A DNA stretch of 64,000 nt from Heloderma charlesbogerti (Eukaryota; Chordata; Lepidosauria; Squamata; Helodermatidae). The notes beneath the pieces were generated by a model, which was not told where the DNA came from, made no database searches, and saw only the letters and a list, made by a program, of their open reading frames with translations. The stretch lies in NCBI GenBank assembly GCA_026122225.1, contig JANEZZ010001960.1, positions 62,001 through 126,000 on the forward strand, written 5' to 3'. A program made the translations under genes and the position numbers. Below, piece after piece: positions 1 through 10,385 of the stretch. Numbering within the stretch: position 1 is the stretch's first letter; each line of letters starts with the position of its first letter.

Positions 1-680
1 TTCCCAGAATCACTCAGAAACACTAAGTACATAGGGGCACCATGACTCTTGGAGTTGAAAAGCACATTGATTAGTCTGGAAAGCCCAGGAGGATGGAGGA
101 TGGAGTACTTCTCAGGAGGCCTAAACCAAGGCTGCTGGCCTGGCCTGGTCTGGCCTGGCCACCCTGGCAGGCCCTCCCCAGAAGCACTCAGAAACACTAA
201 GTACATAGGGGCACATGACTCTTGGAGTTGAAAAGCACGTTGATTAATCCTGAAAAGCCCAGGAGGATGGAGGATGGAGTCCTTCTCAGCAGGCCTAAAC
301 ACAGGCTGCTGGCCTGGCCTGGCTGCCCAGGCAGGCCCTCCCCAGAAGCACTCAGAAACACTAAGTACATAGGGGCACATGACTCTTGGAGTTGAAAAGC
401 ACATTGATTAGTCTGGAAAGCCCAGGAGGATGGAGGATGGAGTACTTCTCAGGAGGCCTAAACCAAGGCTGCTGGCCTGGCCTGGTCTGGCCTGGCTGCC
501 CTGGCAGGCCCTCCCCAGAAGCACTCAGAAACACTAAGTACATAGGGGCACATGACTCTTGGAGTTGAAAAGCACATTGATTAGTCCTGGAAAGCCCTGG
601 ATGCTGGAGGATGGAGTCCTTCTCAGCAGGCCTAAACAAAGGCTGCTGGAGGATGCCTTCCCAGTTCCCCCCACCCCACC
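1..680. repeat. Satellite-like tandem array, about four units of 164-174 bp
   Basis: The motif CACTAAGTACATAGG recurs at about 21, 195, 359 and 532, with spacings of 174, 164 and 173 bp. A degraded fifth start lies near 692. Each unit carries GACTCTTGGAGTTGAAAAGC and a CCTGGCCTGG stretch, and neighbouring units are nearly identical. Short open frames repeat with the unit and are not credible genes. The array runs off the left edge, so its full length is unknown. Confidence 0.85.
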
Positions 681-1360
681 CCACCCAAAAATCACTAAGC
701 ATGGGGGCACATTCAGGTAAAGTAAACATATGAAAGAACATACCTTCACTGTAATAAAGGTTGAACTGCAGTGTCGTTGAACGGGGGGACACAGAAACAC
801 ACTCCTTGCAGCTGCTGGACACGGACTCTCTGTCTGCAGCAGCAGCGCCTCTGGTCTCTAGTCTGGACTGGAGCAACTGAGGCTGCTGGACACTCACACA
901 CCGCTGTCCTATGTGTGAAGGCGGGAAAAATGGTCGGTGAGTTCCCTCCCCTCAATGACATTATCTTCCTGGGGGTGGGGGTAGGGGGTGGCTTGGAGGG
1001 ATCTCGCTCACCTGACTTCACCTGACCTCACCTTCACAGACAATTAAAAAAAGATGCGGCTACGTGCACTTCGTGACTCAGGCAGGCTACGTGCACTTCG
1101 TGACCCTGTCCCTCCCAGCAAAAGAAAGCCACATCATCGCAGGAAACTGCATATTTATTAAATACTTTCATAAAATCCCTTTCGCCATCTATGTCTATTT
1201 CTTTCATCACGATTTGCAAAGTTTCCTTCGTAAATATTTTTGTAAAATTTTCGGCGGCGAAAAAAAAAAAGGGTCTGCGTGAGCTCCAGTCCGAGTAGAC
1301 CGGGGCACCTCATTCTGGGGAGGGCTCCGCAGACTGGATGTGTCTGAATTCGATCCCATT
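681..1360. other. Unassigned sequence with a short direct duplication
   Basis: No gene is recognised. A 20-bp stretch beginning GGCTACGTGCACTTCG occurs twice, at about 1058 and 1084. A C-rich CCCCACCCCACCC tract lies at 667-688. The open frames here are short and not conserved in any way I can see. Confidence 0.5.
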
Positions 1361-1392
1361 TAACTTTCAGATGGAATTCTCTAACATCCCTA
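1361..1392. mobile_element. Orphan right end of the TAGGGATG hAT family
   Basis: The stretch GGAATTCTCTAACATCCCTA matches the beta-type ends of the complete copies. I see no matching left end upstream and no copy of the following ATCCAAAG, so this is probably the remnant of a broken element next to the L2 copy. Confidence 0.35.
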
Positions 1393-1653
1393 ATCCAAAG
1401 GTCCCAAAATGTTGTGGGAAGAAGCCATGGGGAAGTGGCTTCGATATTGGTGCCAGGCGAATTGGGCATTGGTGGGTGACTTCAAACAACTTGCACTCTT
1501 CTTTGGTTTACCATCAGCTCTTGGGGATTTTCCTGCTGCCTCGGCAGGCGATTCTGTCAAAGCCATGGCTGATCTCTGGAATAGGGGAATGGCCGGGCGG
1601 TGGACACAATCGCTCCTGAGCATCCCCTCCCACGGAGTGGAGCCAGACCAGCA

Positions 1654-2680
1654 CCCTGGTTCTCTAGGGAACTGGCGGCGATGAAGCAAATGAGACAGAG
1701 ACCAGAGTGACGTTGGCGGAAAACTCAGAACGAGTCTGATCGAACACAGGCTAGAACTTATTTGAAAGCCTACTCCGTGGCAGTGAGGGCAGCAAAGAAG
1801 TCTTCCTTTTCTGCCACGATTGCATCGGCAGGGAGCCGGCCAGTGGAGCTGTTTCGAGTGGCCAGGAGCCTTCTACATCCTGGCACATGTGATAAAAATT
1901 CTGACCACTCGACAGCCCGCTGTGAACAATTTGCTCAGCACTTTGCTGATAAAATCGCTCAGATCCGTTCTGACTTGGATACTGTAGTTGATGCAAATCC
2001 TGTGGATGTCACTTTGGCTCCTGCTCGTTCAGTGTTGATGGATTCTTTTCAGTTTGTGCAGCCCGAGGATGTGGACAGGGTCCTTGGAGTAGTGAGAGCC
2101 ACCACATGTATGCTGGAGCCTTGCCCCTCCTGGCTTATTAAAGAGACCAGAGGAGGACTGGCTGAGTGGACAACAGGAGTGGTTAATGCCTCTTTGGAAC
2201 AAGGTATTGTCCCATTATGCTAAAAAGAGGTGGTTATGAGACTCTGTTGAAGAAGCCTTCCCTGAATCCCACCATACTAGATAACTATCATCCAGTCTCT
2301 AACGTACCATTTTGGGGCAAGGTATTAGAGCATGTGGTGACCTCCCAGCTCCAGGGGTTCCTGGATGAAACAGATTATCTTGATCCATTTCAATCCAGTT
2401 TCAGGGCTGGGTAGGGGATGGAGACAGCTTTGGTCGCCTTGGTGGATGACCTATGCCAGAAACTGGACAGGGGGAGTGTTTTTCTGTTAGTTCTGCTGGA
2501 CCTTTCAGCGGCATTTGATACCATCGACCATGGTATTCTTCTGGGACGCCTCGCTGGGATGGGACTTGGAGGAAGTGTTTAACAATGCCTCCATTCTTTC
2601 TTGGAGAGGTGGACCCAGAAGGTGGTGTTGCGGTATGCCTGTTTGACTCCGTGGCCATTAGGTTGTGGGGTCCCTCAGGG
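1654..2680 (+). pseudogene. L2 ORF2 fragment: linker and N-terminal half of reverse transcriptase
   Basis: The frame at 1762-2223 encodes a stretch containing KAYSVAVRAAKKSSFSATIA, typical of the linker after the endonuclease in L2 ORF2. 2217-2414 continues into RT fingers (DPFQSSFRAG). Motif A, LLDLSAAFDTIDH, lies near 2490 in another frame. A stop interrupts the linker near 1710, and frameshifts occur near 2220 and 2415. The fragment ends within motif B (GVPQG), exactly where hAT copy A was inserted. It is non-functional. Confidence 0.85.
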
Positions 2681-3226
2681 TAGGGATGTCAGAGAATTCT
2701 GCCATGGATCTTGGGCAAGACTTATCTGGGGTGGATCTTCCTGGCGGCGGCAGCTCTGGCGGCAGCTGCGGCTGCAGCTGTGGCGGCAGTGGCTGTGGCA
2801 GCCAGTCTTCCAACCGGCTGCCACCACCGCCATTTCCAGTTTAAAAAAAAAAAAAAGACGTAATAGGCTAAAGATATACGTAGCCTATCACGGCTAAGTT
2901 TTTGTGTGTTTTTTAAGTGATAGGCTACGTAAATGTTTACGTAGCCTATCACGGCTGACTTTTTAAAAAAACGCACATACGCAAAAGGCGGTGGCCACGG
3001 CCGCCGCCATTTGCATTCCTTATTTTCACACATCTTAGTCTACGACAAGATTTACGTAGACTAAGACGGCAAAAGTAAGGGGAACGCAAATAGCATAGTG
3101 GATGCTACGCTATTTGCGTTCCCCTTATTTTTGCCGTCTTTGTTGTTGTTGTTCAGTCATTCAGTCGTGTCCGACTCTTCGTGACCCCATGGACCATAGC
3201 ACACCAGGCCTTCCTGTCCTGCGCTC

Positions 3227-3622
3227 TCTCCCAGGCCCATGGGCGCCGCCATTTGTGTACGCACTTCTTCTTCTTTTTTTTTAAAGTCAGCCGTGATAGG
3301 CTACGTAAACATTTACGTAGCCTATCATGGTGTTTTTAAAAAATTTGGCCATGATAGGCTACGTAAATCTTTATGTAGCCTATCACGTTTGTTTGTTTGT
3401 TTGTTTTACTTGGAAATGGTGGTGGCTGCAGCCAGTCGGAAGACCGGCCGCTGCCGCCGAACTGCTGCCGGAGCCGCCGCCGCCGCCAGGGACATTCAAG
3501 CAAGGTAAGTCCCGCCCCGGGGGGGGCGGGGGGCAGACCGTTTCTCCACCATTTTCGGGGGGCCAAATGCACTGGCATTCGGCTTCCCTGAGATTCGTGG
3601 AGAAATTCTCTGACATCCCTAG
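3227..3622 (-). mobile_element. Half of a hAT-like foldback element inside BovB
   Basis: It begins abruptly within the CCCATGGGCGCCGCC palindrome and continues through two GGCTACGTAAA hairpins. It ends with a complete beta end (GAAATTCTCTGACATCCCTA, to 3622), including the splice donor CAAG|GTAAGT at 3505-3510. The left half, and a few hundred bases of BovB 3' sequence expected between 3226 and 3623, are missing. A single deletion after insertion would explain this. Confidence 0.75.
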
Positions 3623-3628
3623 GATTGA

Positions 3629-4927
3629 CTGATTTGACCTCCTTGCAGTCCAGGGGACTCGTAAGAGTCTTCTCCAGCACCACAGTTCGAAAGCATCAAT
3701 TCTTCGGCGCTCAGCCTTCCTTATAGTCCAGCTCTCACAGCCATACATTACTACTGGGAAAACCATAGCTTTGATTAGACAGACTTTTGTCAGCAAGGTG
3801 ATGTCTCTGCTTCTTACTATGCTGTCTAGGTTTGCCATAGCTTTCCTCCCAAGGAGCAAGTGTCTTTTAATTTCATGGCTGCAGTCACCGTCTGCAGTGA
3901 TCTTGGAGCCCAAGAAAATAAAATCTGTCACAGCTTCCATTTCTTCCCCTTCTATATGCTATGAAGTGATGGGGCCAGATGCCATGATCTTCGTTTTTTT
4001 AATGTTGAGTTTCAAACCAGCTTTTGCACTCTCCTCTTTCACCCTCAACAAGAGGCTCTTTAGATCCTCTTTGCTTTCTGCCATTAGGGTGGTATCGTCT
4101 GCATATCGGAGGTTGTTGATAATTCTCCCAGCAATCTTAATTCCGACCTCTGATTCATCCAACCCGGCATTTCTCATGATGTACTCTGCATATAAGTTAA
4201 ATAAGCAGGGCAACAATATGCAGCCTTGTCGTACTCCATTCCCAATTTTGAACCAATCAGTTGCTCCATGTCTGGTTCTTACTGTTGTTTCTTGGCCCTC
4301 GTACAGGTTTCTCAGGAGACAGGTAAGGTGGTCTGGTACTCCCATCACTTTAAGAATTTGCCACAGTTTGTTGTGATCCACACAATCAAAGGCTTTAGCA
4401 TAGTCAATGAAGCAGAAATAGACGTTTTTCTGGAATTCTCTTGCTTTCTCCATGATTCAGCGAATATTGGCGATTTGATCTCTAGTTCCTCTGCCTCTTT
4501 GAAACCCAGCTTGTACTTCCGGTAGTTCTCGGTTCGCATACTGCTAAAGCCTAGCTTGTAGGATTTTGAGCATCACCTTGCTGGCATGTGAAATGAGCAC
4601 AATTGTGTGGTAGTTTGAACACTCTTTGGCGTTGCCCTTCTTTGGAAATGGAATGTAAACTGACCTTTTCCAGTCTTGCGGCCACTGTTGAGTGTTCCAA
4701 ATTTGTTGGCATATTGAATGCAGCACTTTAACAGCATCATCTTTGAGGATTTTAAATAGCTCAGCTGGAATACTGTCATCTCCGCTAGCTTTGTTGTTAC
4801 TAATGCTTCCTAAGGCCCACTTGACTTCACTCTCGAGGATGTCTGGCTCAAGTCCAGTGACCTCACTATCATGGCTATCAGGGACATTAAGATCTTTCCT
4901 GTATAGTTCTTTGTGTATTCTTTCCAC
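3629..4927 (-). pseudogene. BovB ORF2, reverse transcriptase part
   Basis: Motifs in order: NNKASGDDSIPAELFK (4544-4927), then FIDYAKAFDCVDH as motif A with its Asp present, GVRQGC as motif B, and LRYADDTTLM as motif C (3959-4453). The C-terminal segment continues with FIFLGSKI and CLIKAMVFPVVMYGCESWT (to about 3629). Stops lie near 4541 and at 3956-3958; the latter replaces an expected Trp. All catalytic Asp residues are visible, but the frame is broken. It is C-terminally interrupted by the hAT half ending at 3622. Confidence 0.87.
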
Positions 4928-6478
4928 CTCTTCTTATTCTCACCTGCTTCTCTTAGGTCCCTGCCTTGTTTGTCTTTTATCATGCCCATCTTTGCACAAA
5001 ACGTTCCCTTGAGATCTCCCATTTTCTTGAAGAGATTTCTAGTCTTTCCCATTCTGTTGTTTTCCTCGATTTCTTTGCATTGTTCATTTAAGAAGGCCTT
5101 CTTGTCTCTCCTTGCTATTCCCTGGAACTCTGCATTCAGTTGGATAGATCTTCCCCTTTCTCCCTTGCTTTTCGCTTCCCTTCTTTCCTCAGCTACTTGT
5201 AAAGCCTCATCAGACAGCCACTTGGCTTTCTTGCATTTCTTTTTCTTTGGGATGGATTTCGTTGCTGCCTCCTGAATAATGTTACGGACCTCCGTCCATA
5301 GTTCCTCAGGCACTCTGTCTATCAGGTCTAATCCCTGAAATCTATTCCTCACCCCCACTGTATATTCATAAGGAATATGATTTAGGTCATACCTGAAAGG
5401 TTTAGTGGCTTTCCCTACATTCTTCAATTTAAGCCGAAATTTTGCAACAAGAAGCTCATGATCTGAGCCACAGTCAGCTCCAGGTCTTGTTTTTACTGAC
5501 TGTACAGAGCTTCTCCATCTTTGGCTGCAAAGGACATAATCAAGCTGATTTCGATATTGACCATCTGGTGATGTCCATGTGTAGAGTCGTCTCTTGTGCT
5601 GTTGGAAAAGAGTGTTTGCTATGATCAGCGTGTTCTCTTGGCAAAACTCTATTAGCTTTTGTCCTGCTTCATTTTGTGCACAAAGGCCATGCCTGCCTGT
5701 TATCCTGGTGATTTCTTGACTTCCTACTTTAGCATTCCAATCCCCTCTGATGAAGAGGACATCTTTTTTTGGTGTTAGTTCTAGAAGGTGTTGTAGGTCT
5801 TCATAGAACTGATCAACCTCAGCTTCTTCGGCCTCAGTGGTTGGGGCGTAGACTTGAATTACTGTGATGTTGAATGGTTTGCCTTGGATTCGTACTGAGA
5901 TCATTCTATCATTTTTAAGATTGTACCTCAGTACTGCTTTTCCCACCCTTTTGTTGACTATGAGTGCTACTCCATTTCTTCTACGGGATTCTTGGCCCAC
6001 AGTAGTAGATATGATGGTCACCTGAATTAAATTCGCCCATGCCTGTCCATTTGAGTTCACTGATTCCCAAGATGTCGATGTTCAGTCTTGCCATCTCATG
6101 TTTGACCACCTCCAGCTTACCTTGATTCATTGATCTGACATTCCAGGTTCCTAAACAATATTGTTCTTTACAGCATTGGATTTTCTTTTCACCACCAGAC
6201 ACATCCACAGCTGAGTGTCCTTTCAGCTTTGGCCCAGCCGCTTCACTCTTTCTGGCGCTACTTGGAAATACCCTCTGCTCTTCCCCAGTAGTATATTGGA
6301 CACCTTCCGACCTGAGGGGCTCATCTTCCGGCGTCATCTCTTTTAGCCTTGTGATACGTTCCATGGGGTTTTCTTGGCAAGAATACTGGAGTAGGTTGCC
6401 ATTTCCTTCTCCAGTGGACCACATTTTGTCAGAACTCTCTGCCATGACCTGTCCGTCTTGGGTGGCCCTGCATGGCAT
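4810..6478 (-). pseudogene. BovB ORF2, APE-type endonuclease part
   Basis: The N-terminal part (5981-6478) contains LGTWNVRSMNQGKLE and a following ISELKW, the start and catalytic Glu region of an apurinic-like endonuclease. The rest (4810-6060) contains RGDWNAKVGS and GSDHELLVAKF, the central and C-terminal catalytic motifs (the SDH triad is present). The two parts are in different frames, so a frameshift lies near 6000. A second frameshift near 4890 separates this part from the reverse transcriptase. The domain would nick target DNA in the intact element; this copy cannot make it in one piece. Confidence 0.88.
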
Positions 6479-7048
6479 AGCTTATGGCTTCACTGAGTTA
6501 CGCAAGCCCCTTCGCCACAACAAGGCAGTGATCCATGAAGGGGTTTAGTCTACATAAATGTTTACGTAGACTAAGACGTGCCAAAATAAGGAACGCAAAT
6601 GGCGGCAGCCATGGCTGCCGCCATTTGCGTACGTGCGTTGTTGTTGGGTTTTACATAAACATTTTTTTGGGGGGGTTACGTTGGGTTTTATGTAAACAAA
6701 AACATTTTGGGGGGGGTTACGTTGGGTTTTACGTAAACAAAAAAACATGGGTTTTTTTATGTAAACATTTATGTAGCCTATCACGGCTGACTGCAGGTAC
6801 GCAAACGGCAGTGGCTATGGCCACCGCCATTTGTGTCCCTGCAAGCCAGCGGCCGGATGTCTGGCTGCTGGCGGAGCCGGCCAGCTGCTCCGCAGAATCC
6901 CTGTGGAGCACAGCCGACCGGACATGATTCTGGGGGGGGAGGAACGGAGTGCCTCCCCCCATCCAGGATTCTGGCGGGAGGGATGGAGCACCTCCCCCCC
7001 CACCATCAACATAATCCATGAAAGGTAAGTGACTTTCATACATCCCTA

Positions 7049-7524
7049 CCTCAGGGTTCTGTTCTGTCCCCCATGCTATTTAATATCTACATGAAACTGC
7101 TGGGAGAGGTTGTCCAGAGTTTTGGAGTTTGGTGCCACCAATATGCTGATGACACCAAGCTCTATTACTCCTTTCCACCAGATTCCAAGGAAGCTGTTTC
7201 TGTCTTTAACAAGTGTTTCGCATCAGTAATGGACTGGATGAGGGAGAACAAATTGAAACTTAATCCAGACAAGACAGAGGTGCTCCTGGTCAGTCAAAAG
7301 GCAGATCAGGGAATAGGGATTCAGCCTGTGTTGGATGGGGTTATACTCCCCCCGAAGACTCAGGTTCGCAGTTTGGGGGTGCTCCTGGACTCAGCCCTAA
7401 GCCTGGATGCTCAGGTTTCAGCAGTGGCCAGAAGTGCTTTTGCACAGTTAAAACTAATGCGCCAATTGCGCCCATTCCTGGAGATGTCTGATCTGGCCAC
7501 GGTGACACATGCCTTAGTTACATC
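7049..7524 (+). pseudogene. L2 ORF2 fragment: RT motifs B/C and thumb
   Basis: It resumes at PQGSVLSPMLFNIYMKLLG and contains the catalytic motif C as QYADDTKLY, followed by LKLNPDKTEVLLV and SLGVLLDSALSL, the usual order in L2 RT. The frame is open from 7073 until it enters hAT copy B at 7525. It is the continuation of the segment ending at 2680; the shared CCTCAGGG is the duplicated target. Confidence 0.88.
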
Positions 7525-8384
7525 TAGGGTTGGCGGAGAATTTCTCCCCGAAACTTCGGGGGGCTGAGCGCCAACGTGTTCGGCCCCCTGAAAAAGTTTC
7601 GGGGAGAAATTCTCCGCACCCCCCCACCCCCCGCACCCCCCCCCCCGGGATGGGACTTACCTTTCCTGAATGTCCCTCCCGGCGGCGGGTCCTGGCGGCA
7701 GTTCGGCGGGTCTTCGTCAGGGGCGGGGGCGGCAGCTGATCTTTCGACCGGCTGCCGCCGCCGCCACCATTCCAATAAAAGTAAAAAAAAAAAAAACGCC
7801 CCTGTGATAGGCTACGTGACGATTAACGTAGCCTATCACGGCTAGATCTGCAAAGTCAGCCATCATAGGCTACGTTAATCGTCACGTAGCCTATCACGGG
7901 TGACTTAAAAAAAAAAAAAAGCACGTATGGCTAATGGCGGCCCCCATAGGGAGCCGCCATTCATGTTCCTTATTTGGTCGCTGTAGTCTACATAAAGATT
8001 ACGTAGACTACAGCAACCAAATAAGGAATGCGAATGGCGGCTCCCTATGGGGGCCGCCATTTGCGTACGCGCTTTTTTTTTTAAGTCACCCGTGATAGGC
8101 TACGTGATGATTTACATAGCCTATCATGGCTGACTTTGCAGATCTAGCCATGATAGGCTACGTTAATCGTCACGTAGCCTATCACGGGGGCGTTTTTGTT
8201 TTGTTTTTTAATTTTTTATTTCGCAGCCGGGCGAGGCGAGGCGCCTCCTCCCGGGCCTGAATTTCGGCCGGGCGAGGCGGGAAGCCTCCCCCCCCAGCCT
8301 GAACTTCGGGGGGAGAGTAGCGAAGCACCTCCCCCCCACCGCGAAAAGCTGCGAGACCAGGTAAGTGGCTTTCGTGCACTCCTA
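7525..8384 (+). mobile_element. hAT-like foldback element B (gamma subtype)
   Basis: It starts TAGGGTTGGCGGAG and ends CACTCCTA. The flanks are GTTACATC and GTTAAATT (6 of 8 match), and the L2 reading continues on both sides. The left terminus is a large hairpin of GGAGAATTTCTCC-type arms. Four GGCTACGT...ACGTAGCC hairpins have inner bases GTGACGATTAACG or its mirror image. Outward donors: ACTTAC (rc of GTAAGT) at 7655-7660 and GTAAGT at 8361-8366. Confidence 0.85.
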
Positions 8385-8664
8385 GTTAAATTCTGTTTGG
8401 ATTACTGCAACATGCTCTACGTGGGGCTGCCTATGAAGAGTGTTCAGAAACGGCAATTGGTTCAAAGAGCTGCTGCCAGACTGTTGACTGGGGCTGGTTA
8501 CAGAGAGCATACAAATCTCTTGTTAAAACAGCTTCACTGGCTTCCAGTCTGTTTCCAGGCACAATGCAAAGTGCTGACTATGACCTATAAAGCCCTATAC
8601 AGCTCTGGCCCAGGTTATCTGAAAGACTGTATCCTCCCTTATGAACCTGCCTGTGTTCTGAGAT
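8385..8664 (+). pseudogene. L2 ORF2 C-terminal fragment
   Basis: It contains LDYCNMLYVGLP, RLLTGAGY and LHWLPV, then TYKALYSSGPGYL, which is the characteristic C-terminal end of L2 ORF2. It lies between hAT copies B and C. The frame stays open across the region but is fused to hAT sequence at both sides. Confidence 0.85.
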
Positions 8665-9153
8665 TAGGGATGGTGGAGAATTCCACCACGGATTCTGGGG
8701 GGATGGATTCTAAGAATCCGGCCCCCCCAGAGTCCATGGCGGAACAGACCACCCCACCCCGCTCCCTGCGACATCCGACCCAGTCAGATCCTACCTGGCA
8801 GGCTGGCACTGCTGGCTCCGGATCAGTCCATCCACGGCCAGTCTTCAGATGCGAATGGCATCCAGTCTAGTACACGCCATTTGCATCCCTTTCCATGATA
8901 GACTACCTAAAGCTTTACATAGCCTATCACGGAAGAGGAAGGGACACAAATGGCATCCGCTAGGCCGGATGCCATTCATGTCCGAAGACTGGCCATGGCC
9001 AGAAGTCTAGCAGATGCCACCCCTGGCCAGCGGCTCTGCAGACTTGCCGTGGAGCGGAGCTGGCCGGGGAGGATTCCGGGGGGGAGGATCAGATTGCCTC
9101 CCCCCCCCAAACCCCCCAGCAGATGCAAGGTAAGGGGGTTTTGTACACCCCTA
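8665..9153 (+). mobile_element. hAT-like foldback element C (short variant)
   Basis: It starts TAGGGATGGTGGAG, ends CACCCCTA, and has exact 8-bp duplications TCTGAGAT (8657-8664, 9154-9161). It holds a single ACTACCTAAA/TTTACATAGCC hairpin and ATGGCATCC-type palindromes rather than the full central block. The right donor is diverged: GCAAG|GTAAGG near 9129. Confidence 0.88.
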
Positions 9154-9521
9154 TCTGAGATCTTCTGGGGAGGCCCTTCTCTCAGTCCCACCACTGTCAC
9201 TCGCATGTTTGGTGGGAACCCGGGAGAAGGCCTTCTCAGTGGCTGCCCCAGAGCTGTGGAACACCCTTCTAAGGGAGACTAGGATGGCTCCCTCCTTGAT
9301 GTGTTTCCAGAGGCAGACTAAAACATTCTTGTTCCAGCAGGCCTTTGGGACATAGTTGGCACCTGGGGGTAAGCTGCTAAAATGTTGTTTTAAAATGCTG
9401 TTTTAATGTTTTAATATAATTTTAATTATATTGTTGTTTAATTTATATTTTAACTTTTGTATATTTTCATATGTTTGAATTGTATATGTTTTAATTTTTG
9501 TAACTCGCCTTGTGTCCCAGT

Positions 9522-10385
9522 TATGGATGTACGAAAGTCACTTACCTTTCCACGGATTATGTTGATGGGGGGGGAGGCGTTCCGTCCCTCCCCCCAGAAT
9601 CCTCCATGGCCGGCTGTGCTCTGCGGCAGCTCCGCAGAGCAGCCGGCCAGGCCCAGCCCAGCCCAGAGCCATCCGCAGATTTCCAGACTTCCAGCCACGG
9701 AGGGCGCGGGGGGGGGGAACGCGTACGCAAATGGCGGCGGCTACAGCCACCGCCATTCGGATTCCTTATTTTTGGCTGTCTTAATCTACGTAAATATTTA
9801 CGTAGACTATGATGGCGAAAATAAAGGGGAATGCAAATAGCGTAGCGGGCGCTATTTGTGTCCCTTTTTGATTCACCATTTTAGCCTACGTAAATCTTTA
9901 TGTAGGCTAAAACGGCAATTCAAAAAGGGATGCAAATAGTGCCCGCTATGCTATTTCTGTTCCCCTCTATTTTCGCCGTCATAGTCTACGTAAATATTTA
10001 CGTAGATTAAGATGGCCAAAAATAAGGAACGCAAATGGCGGTGGCCATAGCCACCGCCATCTGTTACGCGGTTTTTTGTTTTTTGTTTTTAACCAGCTAT
10101 GATAGGCTACGTAAATCTTTACATAGCCTATCATGTCGTTTTTTGTTTGTTTGTTTTTTACAAGACAAATGGCGGCAGCGGCCGGTAGGAAGACCAGCCG
10201 CCGCAGCTGCCGAACCGCCGCTGGAGCCATCACCGCCTGGAAGATCCACCCCAGGTAAGTCTTGTCCCAGGGGGGGATCCACGGGGGGGCGGGGGGGCAG
10301 GCTGTTCTGCCACAGATTTCGGGGGGCCGAATGCACTGGCATTCGGCCTCACCAGGATCCGTGGCGGAATTCTTTGCCATCCCTC
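9522..10385 (-). mobile_element. hAT-like foldback element D
   Basis: The alpha end is on the left (TATGGATGTACGAAAGTCAC) and the beta end on the right (TTGCCATCCCTC). Exact 8-bp duplications GTCCCAGT lie at 9514-9521 and 10386-10393. It is inserted in the L2 3' tail. Outward donors: ACTTAC at 9540-9545 and GTAAGT at 10255-10260. On the plus strand, the beta arm holds an ATGGCGGC start at about 10171 whose frame stays open to the donor. Confidence 0.92.

Larger units (their letters stand above)
3141..6543 (-). mobile_element. BovB (RTE-clade) LINE, nearly full length
   Basis: The 5' region begins near 6543 and contains the known BovB leader (rc of GGAAATGGCAACCTACTCCA near 6400). Endonuclease and RT follow. 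The 3' end near 3141 has a (TTG)n on the plus strand, i.e. an (AAC)n-type tail, next to the typical GTCCGACTC stretch. Part of the 3' region is replaced by a hAT half (about 3227-3622). It sits inside hAT copy A between its GCCGTCTT and TTAGTCTAC. I see no clear target duplication. BovB is known for patchy horizontal spread among vertebrates, squamates included. Confidence 0.9.
2681..7048 (+). mobile_element. hAT-like foldback element A, with nested BovB
   Basis: It starts TAGGGATGTCAGAG (beta end) and ends GTACATCCCTA-like (alpha end, 7041-7048). It is flanked by exact 8-bp duplications CCTCAGGG (2673-2680 and 7049-7056). The hairpin arms are seen at 2880-2960 and 3050-3140, then again from 6544. 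The gap between 3140 and 6544 is a later BovB insertion. The alpha-end splice donor is GTAAGT at 7025-7030. At the beta end the equivalent site has decayed to ATAAGT near 2720. The insertion lies in motif B of the L2 reverse transcriptase. Confidence 0.9.

Noticed and set aside
361..897. Minus-strand open frame of 178 residues across the satellite
   Set aside because: Its sequence repeats with the tandem unit; it is an artefact of the array.
2880..2960. Regular palindromic repeats considered as a CRISPR array
   Set aside because: The units are hairpins in mobile elements with 8-bp duplications, spacing is irregular and the genome is eukaryotic.
3771..4376. Plus-strand open frame of 201 residues
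   Set aside because: Antisense shadow of the BovB reverse transcriptase.
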